Shown here piece after piece: positions 26,072-35,195 of a stretch of DNA of 64,000 nt (its first letter is position 1; each line of letters starts with the position of its first letter). Under the pieces are notes generated by a model. The model searched no databases, was not told the origin of the DNA, and saw nothing but the letters and a program-made list of their open reading frames with translations. The DNA comes from Arthrobacter sp. AQ5-06 (GTDB taxonomy: Bacteria; Actinomycetota; Actinomycetes; Actinomycetales; Micrococcaceae). Both the position numbers and the translations under genes were made by a program. The stretch spans positions 62,001-126,000 of the forward strand of contig NZ_QMKP01000002.1 in the NCBI RefSeq assembly GCF_003287955.1. The letters are read 5' to 3'.

Positions 26072-27124
26072 CTACCCGGAAATCGAGCTTGCCGAAATCC
26101 CGTCGAGGATCGCCAAGCGTACGACGTCGGCTGCCGCACTCTGCAGGGTAATGAGGCTCACCTGCCGGGCAGTTTCGGTACTCCGGTCCAGTGCCACGTC
26201 GCCGGTGGCGAGGCAGAAGACAGTATCCCCGTCGGCAAGGGTGTGCGAAGGGCTCAGCGCCCGAGCCAATCCAGCATGCGCTGCAGAAGCAGTCCGATAG
26301 CACTCAGCGGGGTCCAAGACAGCGTTCGTAGCAACAACAACCAGCGTCGTGTTCAACGCAGGCGGACCCGCATCTGCTGACGGGGAATTGGGAACCCGGA
26401 AGCGCGCGTCTAAGGTGGGCCCACGCGAGCCAGGTTCCCTGGCCGAGCTTGCGAGGTTAGGGGGCTCGTGGGGCGGAACGACCGAGCGCGCGGAGGGTTC
26501 GGGATTCCCCGGAAGGGCCTCCACGGGGAAGCCCAGTGCGTTCACCACGGCCAACGCCCCCACAACCACGCCGTTCTCGAGTGTGACCGATGCCGTCCCC
26601 ACTCCCCCTTTGAACTGTCCGCGTCCGATCATCGCTCCGGTGCCGGCGCCCACACTGCCGCGTCCGACGTCGTGCCCCTCCTTTTCGGCAGCCGCGGTAA
26701 CGGTCGCCGCGTAGCCCATGTCCGCCGTCGGGCGCGCTGAGAAGTCGCCTCCCCGGCCCAGGTCGAAGATCGCGGCGGCGGGAACGATCGGCACCACTCC
26801 CCCGGTGACGGCGAAGCCGCGGCCGTGTTCCTCGCACCAGCGTTGGGCGCCGTGGGCCGAGACGAGCCCGTACGCGCTGCCGCCGGTGAGGACGACGGCG
26901 TCCACCGTGGACACCATCGTGGTGGGATCCAGGGCGTCCGTCTCATGCGTACCCGGGCCCCCGCCCCGGACGTCCACCGACCCTACGGTCCCGGCCGGCG
27001 GCAGGACCACGGTCACGCCGCTCAGCCACCCGCCGTCGGACTTCTGCTGGTGGCCAACCCTGATCCCCGGAACGTCTGTAATGGCACCCATGGGCTCCAT
27101 TCTGCGCCATAGCGGACCGGCCAT
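26072..27124 (-). CDS. P1 family peptidase (DmpA / beta-aminopeptidase type)
   Basis: The N-terminal nucleophile hydrolase family P1 (former S58) processes itself into two chains. The product shows [64 protein letters not shown], and near residue 255 the segment [12 protein letters not shown], where the first of two Thr is the likely nucleophile generated by self-cleavage after Asn. A Pro/Ser/Arg-rich insert precedes this site. The start may be 27124, 27100 or 27091; the GAITDVPG motif right after 27091 makes the shorter form plausible. The substrate is unknown; relatives release N-terminal D- or beta-amino acids. Confidence 0.85.
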   Translation of the reverse strand: MAGPLWRRMEPMGAITDVPGIRVGHQQKSDGGWLSGVTVVLPPAGTVGSVDVRGGGPGTHETDALDPTTMVSTVDAVVLTGGSAYGLVSAHGAQRWCEEHGRGFAVTGGVVPIVPAAAIFDLGRGGDFSARPTADMGYAATVTAAAEKEGHDVGRGSVGAGTGAMIGRGQFKGGVGTASVTLENGVVVGALAVVNALGFPVEALPGNPEPSARSVVPPHEPPNLASSAREPGSRGPTLDARFRVPNSPSADAGPPALNTTLVVVATNAVLDPAECYRTASAAHAGLARALSPSHTLADGDTVFCLATGDVALDRSTETARQVSLITLQSAAADVVRLAILDGISASSISG

Positions 27125-27185
27125 CTCCGGCCCGGCAATCAGACACTGTGCGATACTGCAAGCAACACAGCGTTAACGGGCAATG

Positions 27186-27218
27186 AAGCCCTTAATAATA
27201 ATCCTCTGACGAGGGCTT
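27186..27218. promoter_or_regulatory. Inverted repeat upstream of the ABC importer
   Basis: AAGCCCT (27186-27192) and AGGGCTT (27212-27218) form a 7-base inverted repeat with a 19-base spacer, about 100 bases before the first permease gene. It could be an operator, but no regulator gene is nearby. Confidence 0.25.
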
Positions 27219-27314
27219 ATGAGGGGTTCTGCCCACCGACCGTGTGGTGAAGTATGGCTAGATCCCCTGCCCGTCGGCCTGCCAAACGTTGGCCCCGATC
27301 CGTGAGAGACCCCC

Positions 27315-28274
27315 ATGACTCGTCAACTCGCCTCCACGCCGTCTACCAGGCCGCCGGATCCGCCTGGCCGGCCCCTGAAGCAACGCCCTCGGCGCTGGTC
27401 CGGCCGGTCCCGGCGCGACTTCTTCGTCTTCCTTGCCTTGGCTCTTCCCAACCTGGTGCTGATCGCGGTGTTCACCTACCGCCCGCTCATCAGCAATATC
27501 TACTACTCGACCCTTGACTGGACGCTGGGTTCCGCTTCGGCCACAGTGGTGGGACTCGACAATTACGTGACCTTCTTCAGCAGCGACGACGCGTCGAAAG
27601 TGCTCGGCACCACGGCAGTGTTCACGCTGGTGACGGTCGGCGGCTCCATGTTCCTGGGGTTGCTCATCGCCTTGGCGCTGAACGCCACGGTCCGTGGAAC
27701 CACCTTTGCCCGCTCTGCCGTGTTCGCTCCCTACGTGCTCTCCGGCGTGGGGGTTGGTCTGGTCTGGCTGTTCATCTTTGATCCGGGCTACGGTGTCCTT
27801 GCCTGGGTGCTGCGGGGCATCGGCCAGCAGAGCCCGCAATGGATCAACGATCCCCAGCTGTCGCTGGTCATGGTCATTCTGGTCTATGTCTGGAAAAACC
27901 TTGGCTACTGCGCCGTGGTGTACCTGGCAGGCCTGCAATCGTTGCCCCAGGACGTAATGGAGGCCGCTGCGCTGGATGGGGCGAATGGATTCAGGCGCTT
28001 CCTCAGCATGTCCATTCCGCTCCTGTCCCCCACCACGTTCTTCCTCCTCATCACCAGCCTGCTGAGCTCCCTCCAGGCGTTCGACCTGATCCGGATCATG
28101 ACCCCCCTGGGAACCGGTACCAGCACCCTGATCTACGAGGCCTACCTGCAGGCCTTCGGGGCGTTCAACAGGGCAGGTTATTCTGCTTCGATCTCCGTCA
28201 TCCTCTTCGCCATCCTTTTGGTCATCACTCTTCTGCAGGTCCGGTTCGTGGAACGGAAGGTGCATTACTCATGA
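27315..28274 (+). CDS. Carbohydrate ABC importer permease (MalF/UgpA type)
   Basis: A 319-residue permease of the CUT1 family. A basic Pro-rich N-terminus is followed by six membrane helices starting with FFVFLALALPNLVLIAVFTY. The cytoplasmic EAA loop QDVMEAAALDGANGFRRF is where the ATPase docks. The order permease, permease, binding protein and the sequence character resemble UgpA-UgpE-UgpB-like sugar or glycerol-phosphate systems, but the substrate cannot be read. No ATPase gene is present, so a shared MsiK-type ATPase elsewhere is likely. It overlaps the next permease by 4 bases. Confidence 0.9.
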   Translation: MTRQLASTPSTRPPDPPGRPLKQRPRRWSGRSRRDFFVFLALALPNLVLIAVFTYRPLISNIYYSTLDWTLGSASATVVGLDNYVTFFSSDDASKVLGTTAVFTLVTVGGSMFLGLLIALALNATVRGTTFARSAVFAPYVLSGVGVGLVWLFIFDPGYGVLAWVLRGIGQQSPQWINDPQLSLVMVILVYVWKNLGYCAVVYLAGLQSLPQDVMEAAALDGANGFRRFLSMSIPLLSPTTFFLLITSLLSSLQAFDLIRIMTPLGTGTSTLIYEAYLQAFGAFNRAGYSASISVILFAILLVITLLQVRFVERKVHYS

Positions 28275-29191
28275 GTTCCCTGTCCCCGGTCAACCCCGAC
28301 CCTGCCGCTCCCGCCGTCACGGCATCCGAACCGTTCGTAGCCCGGGACCGGCCCTTCTCGCTCCGGAACCTGGTCCAGACAATTGCCGGCGGATACATTC
28401 CATTGATGCTTGCGACCCTGGTGGTTTTCCTGCCTCTGCTGTGGATGATCCTGAGCTCCTTCAAGCAGCCCGGGGAAATCATCACCGTGGACCTCAAGAT
28501 CCTGCCGGACAGCGTAAACCTGGAGAACTACAACATCGCGATGACCACAGTGCCGTTCGCCCAGTTCTTCATCAACAGCACGATCGTGACGGTGGTCGGC
28601 GCCACCATCAAGGTGCTGCTCGCCATCCTGACCGCCTACGCACTCGTGTTTGTGCGCTTCCCCTTCAAAAACGCCATCTTCATGCTGATTCTCGTGGCCC
28701 TGATGGTGCCGCCGCAGGTGTCCATCCTGCCCAACTACATCCTGATCGCTGGCATGGGCGGCAAGAACACTCTCTGGGGCATCATCCTGCCGGGGCTGGG
28801 AACAGCATTCGGGACGTTCCTCCTTCGGCAACATTTCCTGACGCTGCCGGCATCGATCCTGGAATCCGCAGAAATCGACGGCGCCGGCCACTGGCGGCGA
28901 CTGTGGCAGATCGTGGCCCCGGTGTCCGTTCCCTCCATTGCCACCGTGGCGCTGGTGACAGTTGTCAGCGAATGGAACGAATACATCTGGCCGCTCATCA
29001 TCACCGACCGCCCGGAAACCATGACCTTGCCCGTCGGCCTGACGCTGCTGCAGAACTCCGAAAGCAATGCCTCCGGCTGGGGCATCCTCATGGCTGGCGC
29101 CGTGCTGGTCATCGTGCCCATCCTGGTGGTCTTCGCCGCACTGCAGCGGTACATCGTTGCCGGCCTCACCCAAGGCAGCGTTACCGGCTGA
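28271..29191 (+). CDS. Carbohydrate ABC importer permease (MalG/UgpE type)
   Basis: From the ATG at 28271, which overlaps the previous stop, the product has 306 residues. Six membrane helices start near PLMLATLVVFLPLLWMILSS. The EAA loop is ASILESAEIDGAGHWRRLW and is followed by the usual C-terminal AALQRYIVAGLTQGSVTG ending of MalG-type permeases. It pairs with the upstream permease. A longer frame upstream is a shadow of that gene. Confidence 0.9.
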   Translation: MSSLSPVNPDPAAPAVTASEPFVARDRPFSLRNLVQTIAGGYIPLMLATLVVFLPLLWMILSSFKQPGEIITVDLKILPDSVNLENYNIAMTTVPFAQFFINSTIVTVVGATIKVLLAILTAYALVFVRFPFKNAIFMLILVALMVPPQVSILPNYILIAGMGGKNTLWGIILPGLGTAFGTFLLRQHFLTLPASILESAEIDGAGHWRRLWQIVAPVSVPSIATVALVTVVSEWNEYIWPLIITDRPETMTLPVGLTLLQNSESNASGWGILMAGAVLVIVPILVVFAALQRYIVAGLTQGSVTG

Positions 29192-29260
29192 CCCGCGTCC
29201 GGCGTCGTTCTTCCACCAGAACCACTAAGACCATTAACGCAACAACCGAAAGGACCCATC

Positions 29261-30607
29261 ATGGCAGCGAATCTTGACCGGAGGCATTTCCTCGGACTGG
29301 CCGGAGCGAGCGCCGGCGCGGCGGCCCTTTCCGCCTGCGGGGGCCCCGACACGGGCGGCACTACGTCGGCCAGCAAAGCGGCGGAGATCGATTTCAGCGG
29401 CGTCAAGCCGGCGGCGAAGATCGATTTCTGGACCAACCACCCGGGAAAATCCCAAGACGTTGAGAAATCGATCATCGAGAAATTCCACGTGAAGTTTCCC
29501 GACATCAAGGTCACTCTGGTGACTGCCGGCGCGAACTACGAGGAAATCGCCCAGAAGTTCCAGACCTCACAGGCAGCCAAATCTGGGCTACCCGGTGTGG
29601 TGGTCCTGTCCGATGTCTGGTGGTTCCGCTACTTGACCAACGGCAGCATCATTCCCGTCGACGGGCTCGTCAAGGAACTGGACATCAAGGTCGACGATTT
29701 CCGCCAGTCCCTCGTGGACGACTACAAGTACGACGGGAAGCAGTGGGCCCTTCCGTACGGGCGTTCGACGCCGCTGTTCTACTACAACAAGGACCATTTC
29801 AAGGCCGCCGGCCTGCCGGACCGGGCACCGGCGACGTGGCAGGAATTTGCCGAGTGGGCACCCAAGCTGAAGGCGACCTCCGGTGCGCAGTACGCCTACA
29901 TCTATCCTGCCCTGGCCGGGTACGCCGGCTGGACACTACAGAACAACCTCTGGGGCTGGGGCGGCGCCTGGTCCAAGGACTGGGAGATCACGTGCGATTC
30001 GCCCGAATCCGTAGAAGCCTTGCAGTGGGCCCAGGACTCGATCTACAAGCACAACTGGGCGGGTGTCTCCTCAAAGGAAGCCGCCGACGATTTCTCGGCT
30101 GGGCTGACCTCCTCCACCATTTCCTCCACCGGCTCGCTCCTGGGTGTCCTGAAGTCTGCCACTTTCAACGTCGGCGTCGGATTCCTTCCCGGCGGACCCA
30201 AGGCGGCGAGCGGGGTGTGCCCCACCGGCGGTGCCGGGCTGGGAATCCCAAGCGGAATCAGCAAGGAAGAACAGTTGGCCGCCGGAACCTTCCTGAAGTT
30301 CATGACCGAGCCGGAAAACACCGCTGCCTTCTCTGCCGCCACCGGTTATATGCCTACCCGCACCTCCGCCGACATGACCGCGGTGCTGGCAAAGACGCCC
30401 CAAATCAAGACAGCCATGGACCAGCTGGCCGTGACCAAGGTCCAGGACCGTGCCAGGGTATTTCTTCCCGGCGCCGACCAGGAGATGGCCAAAGCTGCCG
30501 CGAAGATCCTTACCCAACAGGGCGATGTCAAAGCGACGATGACGGAACTGAAGAAAACCCTCGAAGGCATCTACACGAAAGACGTGAAGCCGAAGCTCAA
30601 GGCCTGA
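29261..30607 (+). CDS. Sugar ABC importer substrate-binding lipoprotein (family 1)
   Basis: The 448-residue product has a Tat-like signal (DRRHFLGLAG, twin Arg at 7-8) combined with a lipobox LSAC, so Cys26 is the likely lipidated residue after Tat export. The mature part is a two-lobed extracellular solute-binding fold with WTNHPGK near the start, YGRSTPLFYYNKDHFKAAGLPD and GGAGLGIPSGISKEEQ. These are typical of CUT1 binding proteins such as UgpB. It completes the importer with the two permeases 69 bases upstream. The substrate is not determined. Confidence 0.9.
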   Translation: MAANLDRRHFLGLAGASAGAAALSACGGPDTGGTTSASKAAEIDFSGVKPAAKIDFWTNHPGKSQDVEKSIIEKFHVKFPDIKVTLVTAGANYEEIAQKFQTSQAAKSGLPGVVVLSDVWWFRYLTNGSIIPVDGLVKELDIKVDDFRQSLVDDYKYDGKQWALPYGRSTPLFYYNKDHFKAAGLPDRAPATWQEFAEWAPKLKATSGAQYAYIYPALAGYAGWTLQNNLWGWGGAWSKDWEITCDSPESVEALQWAQDSIYKHNWAGVSSKEAADDFSAGLTSSTISSTGSLLGVLKSATFNVGVGFLPGGPKAASGVCPTGGAGLGIPSGISKEEQLAAGTFLKFMTEPENTAAFSAATGYMPTRTSADMTAVLAKTPQIKTAMDQLAVTKVQDRARVFLPGADQEMAKAAAKILTQQGDVKATMTELKKTLEGIYTKDVKPKLKA

Positions 30608-30610
30608 GCC

Positions 30611-30742
30611 CCGGCGGTTGGCCTGTCGAACCATAGCGCGGCATCGACGGACATCCGCTGCGGTTTCGGACTTTCGCCCCCGAGGTCCGAGGGGCGGAAG
30701 TCCGAAACCGGCGCGGATATCGACAGGCTCGACCGCCGCCGG
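30611..30742. repeat. Large imperfect palindrome between binding protein and map genes
   Basis: The core is a 19-base-pair stem with one G-U pair (30662-30680 with 30691-30709) and a 10-base loop. Flanking arms also pair: ATCCGC (30653-30658) with GCGGAT (30713-30718), CCTGTCGA (30622-30629) with TCGACAGG (30720-30727), and CCGGCGG with CCGCCGG at the rims. It lies between convergent genes and may act as a bidirectional terminator. Its outer arms resemble elements at 21549 and 62913. Confidence 0.6.
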
Positions 30743-30748
30743 CGTTAT

Positions 30749-31576
30749 CTAGGGGATGGGGACCGGTACGACGCCGAGGGGCACCAGGTGCTCCGCTCCG
30801 CCGTCGGGGGCTGAGAGTACCCAGATCCCCTTTTCGTGGACGGCAACCGAGTGCTCCCATTGGCAGGAGCGCTTGCCGTCGGTGGTCACCACTGTCCAGT
30901 CGTCCTCCAGCACGGCAGTATCGATGCTGCCGCGGACCAGCATGGGCTCGATGGCCAGGCACAGTCCGGGCTTGATCTTGGGGCCGCGGTGGCTGGTGCG
31001 GTAGTTCAGGACGTCCGGAGCCATATGCATCTCGGAGCCGATGCCGTGGCCCACATAGTCCTCCAAGATGCCCAGCGGCTTGCCCGGCACGGACGAGACG
31101 TAGTCGTCGATGGCTGCGCCGATGTCGCCCACGTGGGTTCCCGTGGCCACCGCAGCGATGCCACGCCACATAGCAGCCTGCGTGACGTCCGAGAGCCGCT
31201 GGTCCTCGGGGTCTACATTGCCCACGATGACGGTCCGTGCCGAGTCGGAATGCCAGCCGTCAACAATCGCGCCGCCGTCGATCGAGATGATGTCGCCGTC
31301 GTTGAGGACCTTGCCACCGGGGATGCCGTGCACCACTTCCTCGTTCACCGAGGTGCAGATGGTGGCGGGGAAGCCATGGTAACCGAGGAAGTTCGACTTG
31401 GCGCCGGCCTCGTTCAGCACCGCGGCGAAGACGTCGTCCAGCTGTTTGGTGGTGACGCCGGGAGCCGCAGCTGCCACGGCGGCGTCCAGCGCACGGTTCA
31501 GCACCAGCCCGGCGTCGTGCATGATGCGCATCTGGGCGTTGGTCTTGTATTCGATACGGGGCTGGCCGAAGGCCAT
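30749..31576 (-). CDS. map: Type I methionine aminopeptidase
   Basis: The enzyme removes the initiator Met from nascent proteins. The 275-residue product from the ATG at 31576 (GAGAGGA six bases upstream) begins MAFGQPRIEYKTNAQMRIMH. Metal ligands are visible: two Asp in IDGGAIVDGWHSDSARTV, His in DYVGHGIGSEMH, Glu in CLAIEPMLV and Glu in QWEHSVAVHEKG. The frame start at 31591 would place the SD inside the gene. It follows secY-adk on the same strand, after a hairpin. Confidence 0.95.
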   Translation of the reverse strand: MAFGQPRIEYKTNAQMRIMHDAGLVLNRALDAAVAAAAPGVTTKQLDDVFAAVLNEAGAKSNFLGYHGFPATICTSVNEEVVHGIPGGKVLNDGDIISIDGGAIVDGWHSDSARTVIVGNVDPEDQRLSDVTQAAMWRGIAAVATGTHVGDIGAAIDDYVSSVPGKPLGILEDYVGHGIGSEMHMAPDVLNYRTSHRGPKIKPGLCLAIEPMLVRGSIDTAVLEDDWTVVTTDGKRSCQWEHSVAVHEKGIWVLSAPDGGAEHLVPLGVVPVPIP

Positions 31577-31596
31577 GGTGTGTCCTCTCAATGGCT

Positions 31597-31627
31597 GAGG
31601 CTCCTCCCGGATGCCGGGAGGAGCCTC
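31597..31627. terminator. GC-rich hairpin between adk and map
   Basis: GAGGCTCCTCCCGG (31597-31610) pairs perfectly with CCGGGAGGAGCCTC (31614-31627) around a 3-base loop. There is no U tract downstream in the adk direction, so it may attenuate rather than end transcription before map. Confidence 0.55.
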
Positions 31628-31647
31628 GAAAAAACTTGTTGCGTGGC

Positions 31648-32226
31648 TCAGGCGGCCTGGGCTGCCTTGATCGCCTGCATCACGCGGTCGGTAACCTCGT
31701 CGATGCCGCCGACGCCGTCCACCCGGGTCAGGATGCCGCGTTCGGCATACTTGGCCACAACGGCCTCGGTCTGCTCGTGGTACAGGTCCAGGCGGTGGCG
31801 GATCACGGCTTCGTTGTCGTCGCTCCGGCCGGTTTCCTTGGCACGGCCCAGCAGGCGGGAGACGAGTTCCTCGTCGTCGGCCGTGAGCTGCAGGACGACG
31901 TCGAGCTTCTCTTCGCTGTTCGCGAGGATACCGTCCAGGTAGTCCACCTGCGCCGTGGTGCGCGGGTAGCCGTCCAGGAGGAAACCGTTTTCGACGTCGG
32001 ACTCGCTGAGGCGGTCGCGGACCATCTTGTTGGTGACGCTGTCCGGAACGAAGTCGCCGGCGTCCATGTACTTCTTGGCCTCGATGCCAAGAAGAGTTTC
32101 GCCCTTCACATTGGCGCGGAAGATATCACCGGTGGAAATCGCCACGACGCCGAGGCGCTCGGAAATGCGTTCCGCTTGCGTTCCTTTTCCGGAACCGGGG
32201 GGTCCAATAATCAACATTTTCGTCAT
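31648..32226 (-). CDS. adk: Adenylate kinase
   Basis: The enzyme converts ATP and AMP to two ADP. The 192-residue short-form product starts MTKMLIIGPPGSGKGTQAER, with the P-loop at residues 7-16. It has FLLDGYPRTTAQ and the lid region in shortened form (RLLGRAKETGRSDDNE) without zinc Cys residues, as usual for actinobacteria. It overlaps the secY stop by 4 bases, which shows co-translation. Confidence 0.97.
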   Translation of the reverse strand: MTKMLIIGPPGSGKGTQAERISERLGVVAISTGDIFRANVKGETLLGIEAKKYMDAGDFVPDSVTNKMVRDRLSESDVENGFLLDGYPRTTAQVDYLDGILANSEEKLDVVLQLTADDEELVSRLLGRAKETGRSDDNEAVIRHRLDLYHEQTEAVVAKYAERGILTRVDGVGGIDEVTDRVMQAIKAAQAA

Positions 32227-33533
32227 CGCAAAAGCCCTTCGTAGTGACGTTGCTGTAGCTGCGCATCTATTTGCTTGACGGTTTCAAGGCCAACGCCCAC
32301 CATGATCAGGATCGAGGTGCCACCGAACGGGAAGTTCTGGTTCGCGTTGATCAGTACCAGTGCCACCAGCGGAATCAGTGCCACGAAGCCCAGGTACATG
32401 GCGCCGGGCAGCGTGATCCGGGAGAGTACGTACTGCAGGTAGTCCGCGGTCGGTTTACCGGCACGGATACCCGGGATGAAACCGCCGTACTTCTTCATGT
32501 TGTCGGAGACCTCTTCAGGGTTGAAGGTGATCGCGACGTAGAAGTAGGTGAAGAACACGATCATGGCGAAGTACAGCGCCATGTAGATCGGGTGGTCTCC
32601 TCGGGTCAGGTTGTTGTTGATCCACTCAACCCACGGCTGGAGCGGCTCGCCGTTCTTGGGCTGGTTGAACTGTGAAATCAGTCCCGGCAGGTAGAGCATG
32701 GACGATGCGAAGATCACGGGGATCACGCCTGCCATGTTCACCTTGATGGGGATGTAGGTGCTGGTGCCGCCGACGGTCCGGCGTCCGATCATCCGCTTGG
32801 CATACTGCACCGGGATACGGCGCTGGGACTGCTCCACAAACACCACCAGGGCGACGGTCACCAAGCCGATGACCAGGACCATAAAGAACGTACCCGGTCC
32901 CTGTGAAGTCCAGATGGCACCGAGGGAGGTGGGGAACTGCGCCGCGATGGAGGTGAAGATGAGCAGCGACATGCCGTTGCCGACACCCTTTTCGGTGACG
33001 AGTTCGCCCATCCACATGATGAGCCCGGTACCGGCGGTGAGCGTGATGATCAGCAGGATGGTGGTGATGATGCTGCTGTCAGGAATGATCGGCAGTGCAC
33101 AGCCCGGGAGCAGCTGTCCTGAACGTGCCAGCGACACCAGTGTCGTTGCGTTCAGCAGGCCCAGGGCAATGGTGAGGTACCGCGTGTACTGGGTGAGCTT
33201 GGACTGCCCGGAGGCGCCCTCCTCGTACAGCTCCTGGAACCGGGGAATGACCACCCGGAGCAGCTGCACAATGATGCTTGCCGTGATGTACGGCATGATG
33301 CCCAGCGCGAAGATGGACACCTGAAGCAAGGCACCGCCGCTGAACAGGTTGACGAGCTGATAGAGCCCGCCTGCGGTCTGACCGTTCTGCAAGCATTGCT
33401 GGACATTCTGGTAGTTCACACCAGGCGAGGGGATGAATGCACCCAAGCGGAAGATTGTGATGATTGCCAGCGTGAACAACAACTTGCGTCGCAGATCAGG
33501 CGTGCGAAAGGCCCGGCCAAATGCGCTAAGCAA
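32223..33533 (-). CDS. secY: Preprotein translocase subunit SecY
   Basis: The channel of the general secretion system. I chose the TTG at 33533 because AGGAGG lies four bases upstream and the resulting 436-residue product starts LSAFGRAFRTPDLRRKLLFT, the usual N-terminus. The longer frame to 33716 is not family-like. Ten membrane helices, the plug region and the C5 cytoplasmic loop are recognisable. The gene has its own promoter (33550-33577) and is therefore separated from the spc cluster. Confidence 0.97.
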   Translation of the reverse strand: MLSAFGRAFRTPDLRRKLLFTLAIITIFRLGAFIPSPGVNYQNVQQCLQNGQTAGGLYQLVNLFSGGALLQVSIFALGIMPYITASIIVQLLRVVIPRFQELYEEGASGQSKLTQYTRYLTIALGLLNATTLVSLARSGQLLPGCALPIIPDSSIITTILLIITLTAGTGLIMWMGELVTEKGVGNGMSLLIFTSIAAQFPTSLGAIWTSQGPGTFFMVLVIGLVTVALVVFVEQSQRRIPVQYAKRMIGRRTVGGTSTYIPIKVNMAGVIPVIFASSMLYLPGLISQFNQPKNGEPLQPWVEWINNNLTRGDHPIYMALYFAMIVFFTYFYVAITFNPEEVSDNMKKYGGFIPGIRAGKPTADYLQYVLSRITLPGAMYLGFVALIPLVALVLINANQNFPFGGTSILIMVGVGLETVKQIDAQLQQRHYEGLLR

Positions 33534-33549
33534 GCGTCCTCCTGTGTTG

Positions 33550-33577
33550 TTTATAAGCGTGGTGTGATGAGGGTCAA
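33550..33577 (-). promoter_or_regulatory. Probable secY-adk promoter
   Basis: On the minus strand TTGACC (33577-33572) and TATAAA (33555-33550) are 16 bases apart, a good housekeeping-type match. The transcript would begin just before AGGAGG, giving a very short leader. Confidence 0.7.
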
Positions 33578-33681
33578 TAATCCCAACAACCGAGTCTAAC
33601 GGGTGGATTGGCCATGCGAACAATCCGGGAACGCGCGCATGCGGCGAACGGGGGGAAATAGTCGCCCGGCGGATGTGAAAA

Positions 33682-33726
33682 AACTCCCGGCGTGCACGGC
33701 CTTGGGGGCCTTGCACACCGGGAGTT
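33682..33726 (-). terminator. Terminator of the spc cluster after rplO
   Basis: Arms of about 20 bases (33682-33701 with 33707-33726) pair with two mismatches. On the minus strand the stem is followed by a U tract (UUUUU then CAC). It ends the rplN-rplO transcript before the secY promoter. Confidence 0.85.
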
Positions 33727-33752
33727 CACAACGGGCATTCGCCCACCGTCTG

Positions 33753-34247
33753 CTAGAGAGCGGTGGTGCTTCCGCCTGCTGCTGCGATCTTTTCTGCGGC
33801 GCTGGCCGAGAATGCGTGGACGGTGACGTCAACCTTGACGGTGATGTCGCCGGTGCCAAGCACCTTGACGGGCTGGTTCTTGCGAACGGCACCCTTCTCG
33901 ACCAGGTTCTCCACGGTGACTGCGCCACCTTCCGGGAACAGCTCGTTGAGCTTGTCCAGGTTTACAACCTGGAACTCAACCCGGAACGGGTTCTTGAAGC
34001 CGCGCAGCTTCGGCAGGCGCATGTGCAGCGGCAGCTGGCCGCCGGCAAAGCCAGCCTTGATCTGGTAGCGGGCCTTCGTACCCTTGGTACCGCGACCAGC
34101 GGTCTTACCCTTGGAACCTTCACCACGACCAACACGGGTCTTGGCGGTCTTGGCACCCGGGGCGGGACGCAGGTGGTGAACCTTCAGTGCGTTCTGCTTC
34201 TCAGCAGCGGCGCCCTGAGCCTTTTCGGCGGTGTTCTTCTCTGCCAT
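33753..34247 (-). CDS. rplO: 50S ribosomal protein L15
   Basis: The 164-residue product contains [36 protein letters not shown], the Gly/Arg/Lys-rich L15 signature near the N-terminus, and a conserved C-terminal globular part. About 20 extra N-terminal residues rich in Ala, Glu and Lys precede the family core. It directly abuts rpmD and is the last gene before the terminator. Confidence 0.97.
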   Translation of the reverse strand: MAEKNTAEKAQGAAAEKQNALKVHHLRPAPGAKTAKTRVGRGEGSKGKTAGRGTKGTKARYQIKAGFAGGQLPLHMRLPKLRGFKNPFRVEFQVVNLDKLNELFPEGGAVTVENLVEKGAVRKNQPVKVLGTGDITVKVDVTVHAFSASAAEKIAAAGGSTTAL

Positions 34248-34454
34248 TTACTTCGCCTCCTCTACCTTTACCAGGTGCGGAACCGTGTTGAGCATTCCAA
34301 CAGTCACGGCGTCGGCGGCGCGGACAACGGTGTGTCCGATCCGCTTCAGGCCGAGTGACCGAAGGGTGTCGCGCTGGTTCTGCTTGCCGCCAATGGCGGA
34401 CTTGATCTGAGTGATCTCCAACTGCAGGTCGGAGGGAATCAGGTTCTTAGCCAT
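34248..34454 (-). CDS. rpmD: 50S ribosomal protein L30
   Basis: A 68-residue protein with the L30 ferredoxin-like fold pattern: [34 protein letters not shown]. It lies between rpsE and rplO, three bases after the first and abutting the second. Confidence 0.97.
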   Translation of the reverse strand: MAKNLIPSDLQLEITQIKSAIGGKQNQRDTLRSLGLKRIGHTVVRAADAVTVGMLNTVPHLVKVEEAK

Positions 34455-34457
34455 GGC

Positions 34458-35195
34458 TTAGACACCCGCCTTCTGGTTCAGGATTGCCTTCACCATTGCC
34501 GGCGGAGCAACCTCGTCCAGCGGCAGGCCGCGGCGTGCTGCCACTGCTGCCGGCTCTTCGAGCTGCTTCAGCGCAGCAACCGTCGCGTGAACGATGTTGA
34601 TGGCGTTGGAGGAACCCAGCGACTTGGAGAGGATGTCGTGGATGCCCACGCACTCCAAGATGGCGCGGACCGGACCACCGGCAATAACACCGGTACCGGC
34701 GGAAGCCGGACGCAGCATTACGACGCCGGCAGCGGCCTCACCCTGAACGCGGTGCGGGATGGTGTTGCCAATGCGAGGAACGCGGAAGAAGGACTTCTTG
34801 GCCTCTTCAACGCCCTTCGCGATTGCGGCAGGAACTTCCTTAGCCTTGCCGTAGCCCACGCCGACCATGCCGTTACCGTCACCAACGACGACCAGAGCGG
34901 TGAAGCTGAAGCGACGACCACCCTTGACCACCTTGGAAACGCGGTTGATGGTGACAACGCGTTCAATGAACTGGCTCTTCTCGGCTTCACGGCCACCATC
35001 GCGGCCACCACGGCCACCACGGTCTCCGCGGCCCTGGCCCTGGCCCTTGTCGCCACGCTCGCCACGACGAGCGCCACCACGGCGGTCATCGGCAGCAGCT
35101 GCGGGCGCAGTGGTCTCAGTGGCCGGAGCAGCTACGGCTTCAGTCGCCTTCTGATCTGCAGACACAGTGTCCTTTTCCTTGTTTGCTTCCGTCAC
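34458..35195 (-). CDS. rpsE: 30S ribosomal protein S5
   Basis: The C-terminal 165 residues are the S5 core ([55 protein letters not shown]). The first 75 residues are a low-complexity Ala/Thr/Arg/Gly-rich extension, which makes the product 245 residues against about 167 in E. coli. It starts with GTG at 35195, overlapping the rplR stop (GTGA). Confidence 0.97.
   Translation of the reverse strand: MTEANKEKDTVSADQKATEAVAAPATETTAPAAAADDRRGGARRGERGDKGQGQGRGDRGGRGGRDGGREAEKSQFIERVVTINRVSKVVKGGRRFSFTALVVVGDGNGMVGVGYGKAKEVPAAIAKGVEEAKKSFFRVPRIGNTIPHRVQGEAAAGVVMLRPASAGTGVIAGGPVRAILECVGIHDILSKSLGSSNAINIVHATVAALKQLEEPAAVAARRGLPLDEVAPPAMVKAILNQKAGV

Noticed and set aside
27839..28270. N-terminal extension of the second permease frame into the first permease
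   Set aside because: The permease family start fits the ATG at 28271 with the ATGA overlap; the upstream part is an out-of-frame shadow of the first permease.
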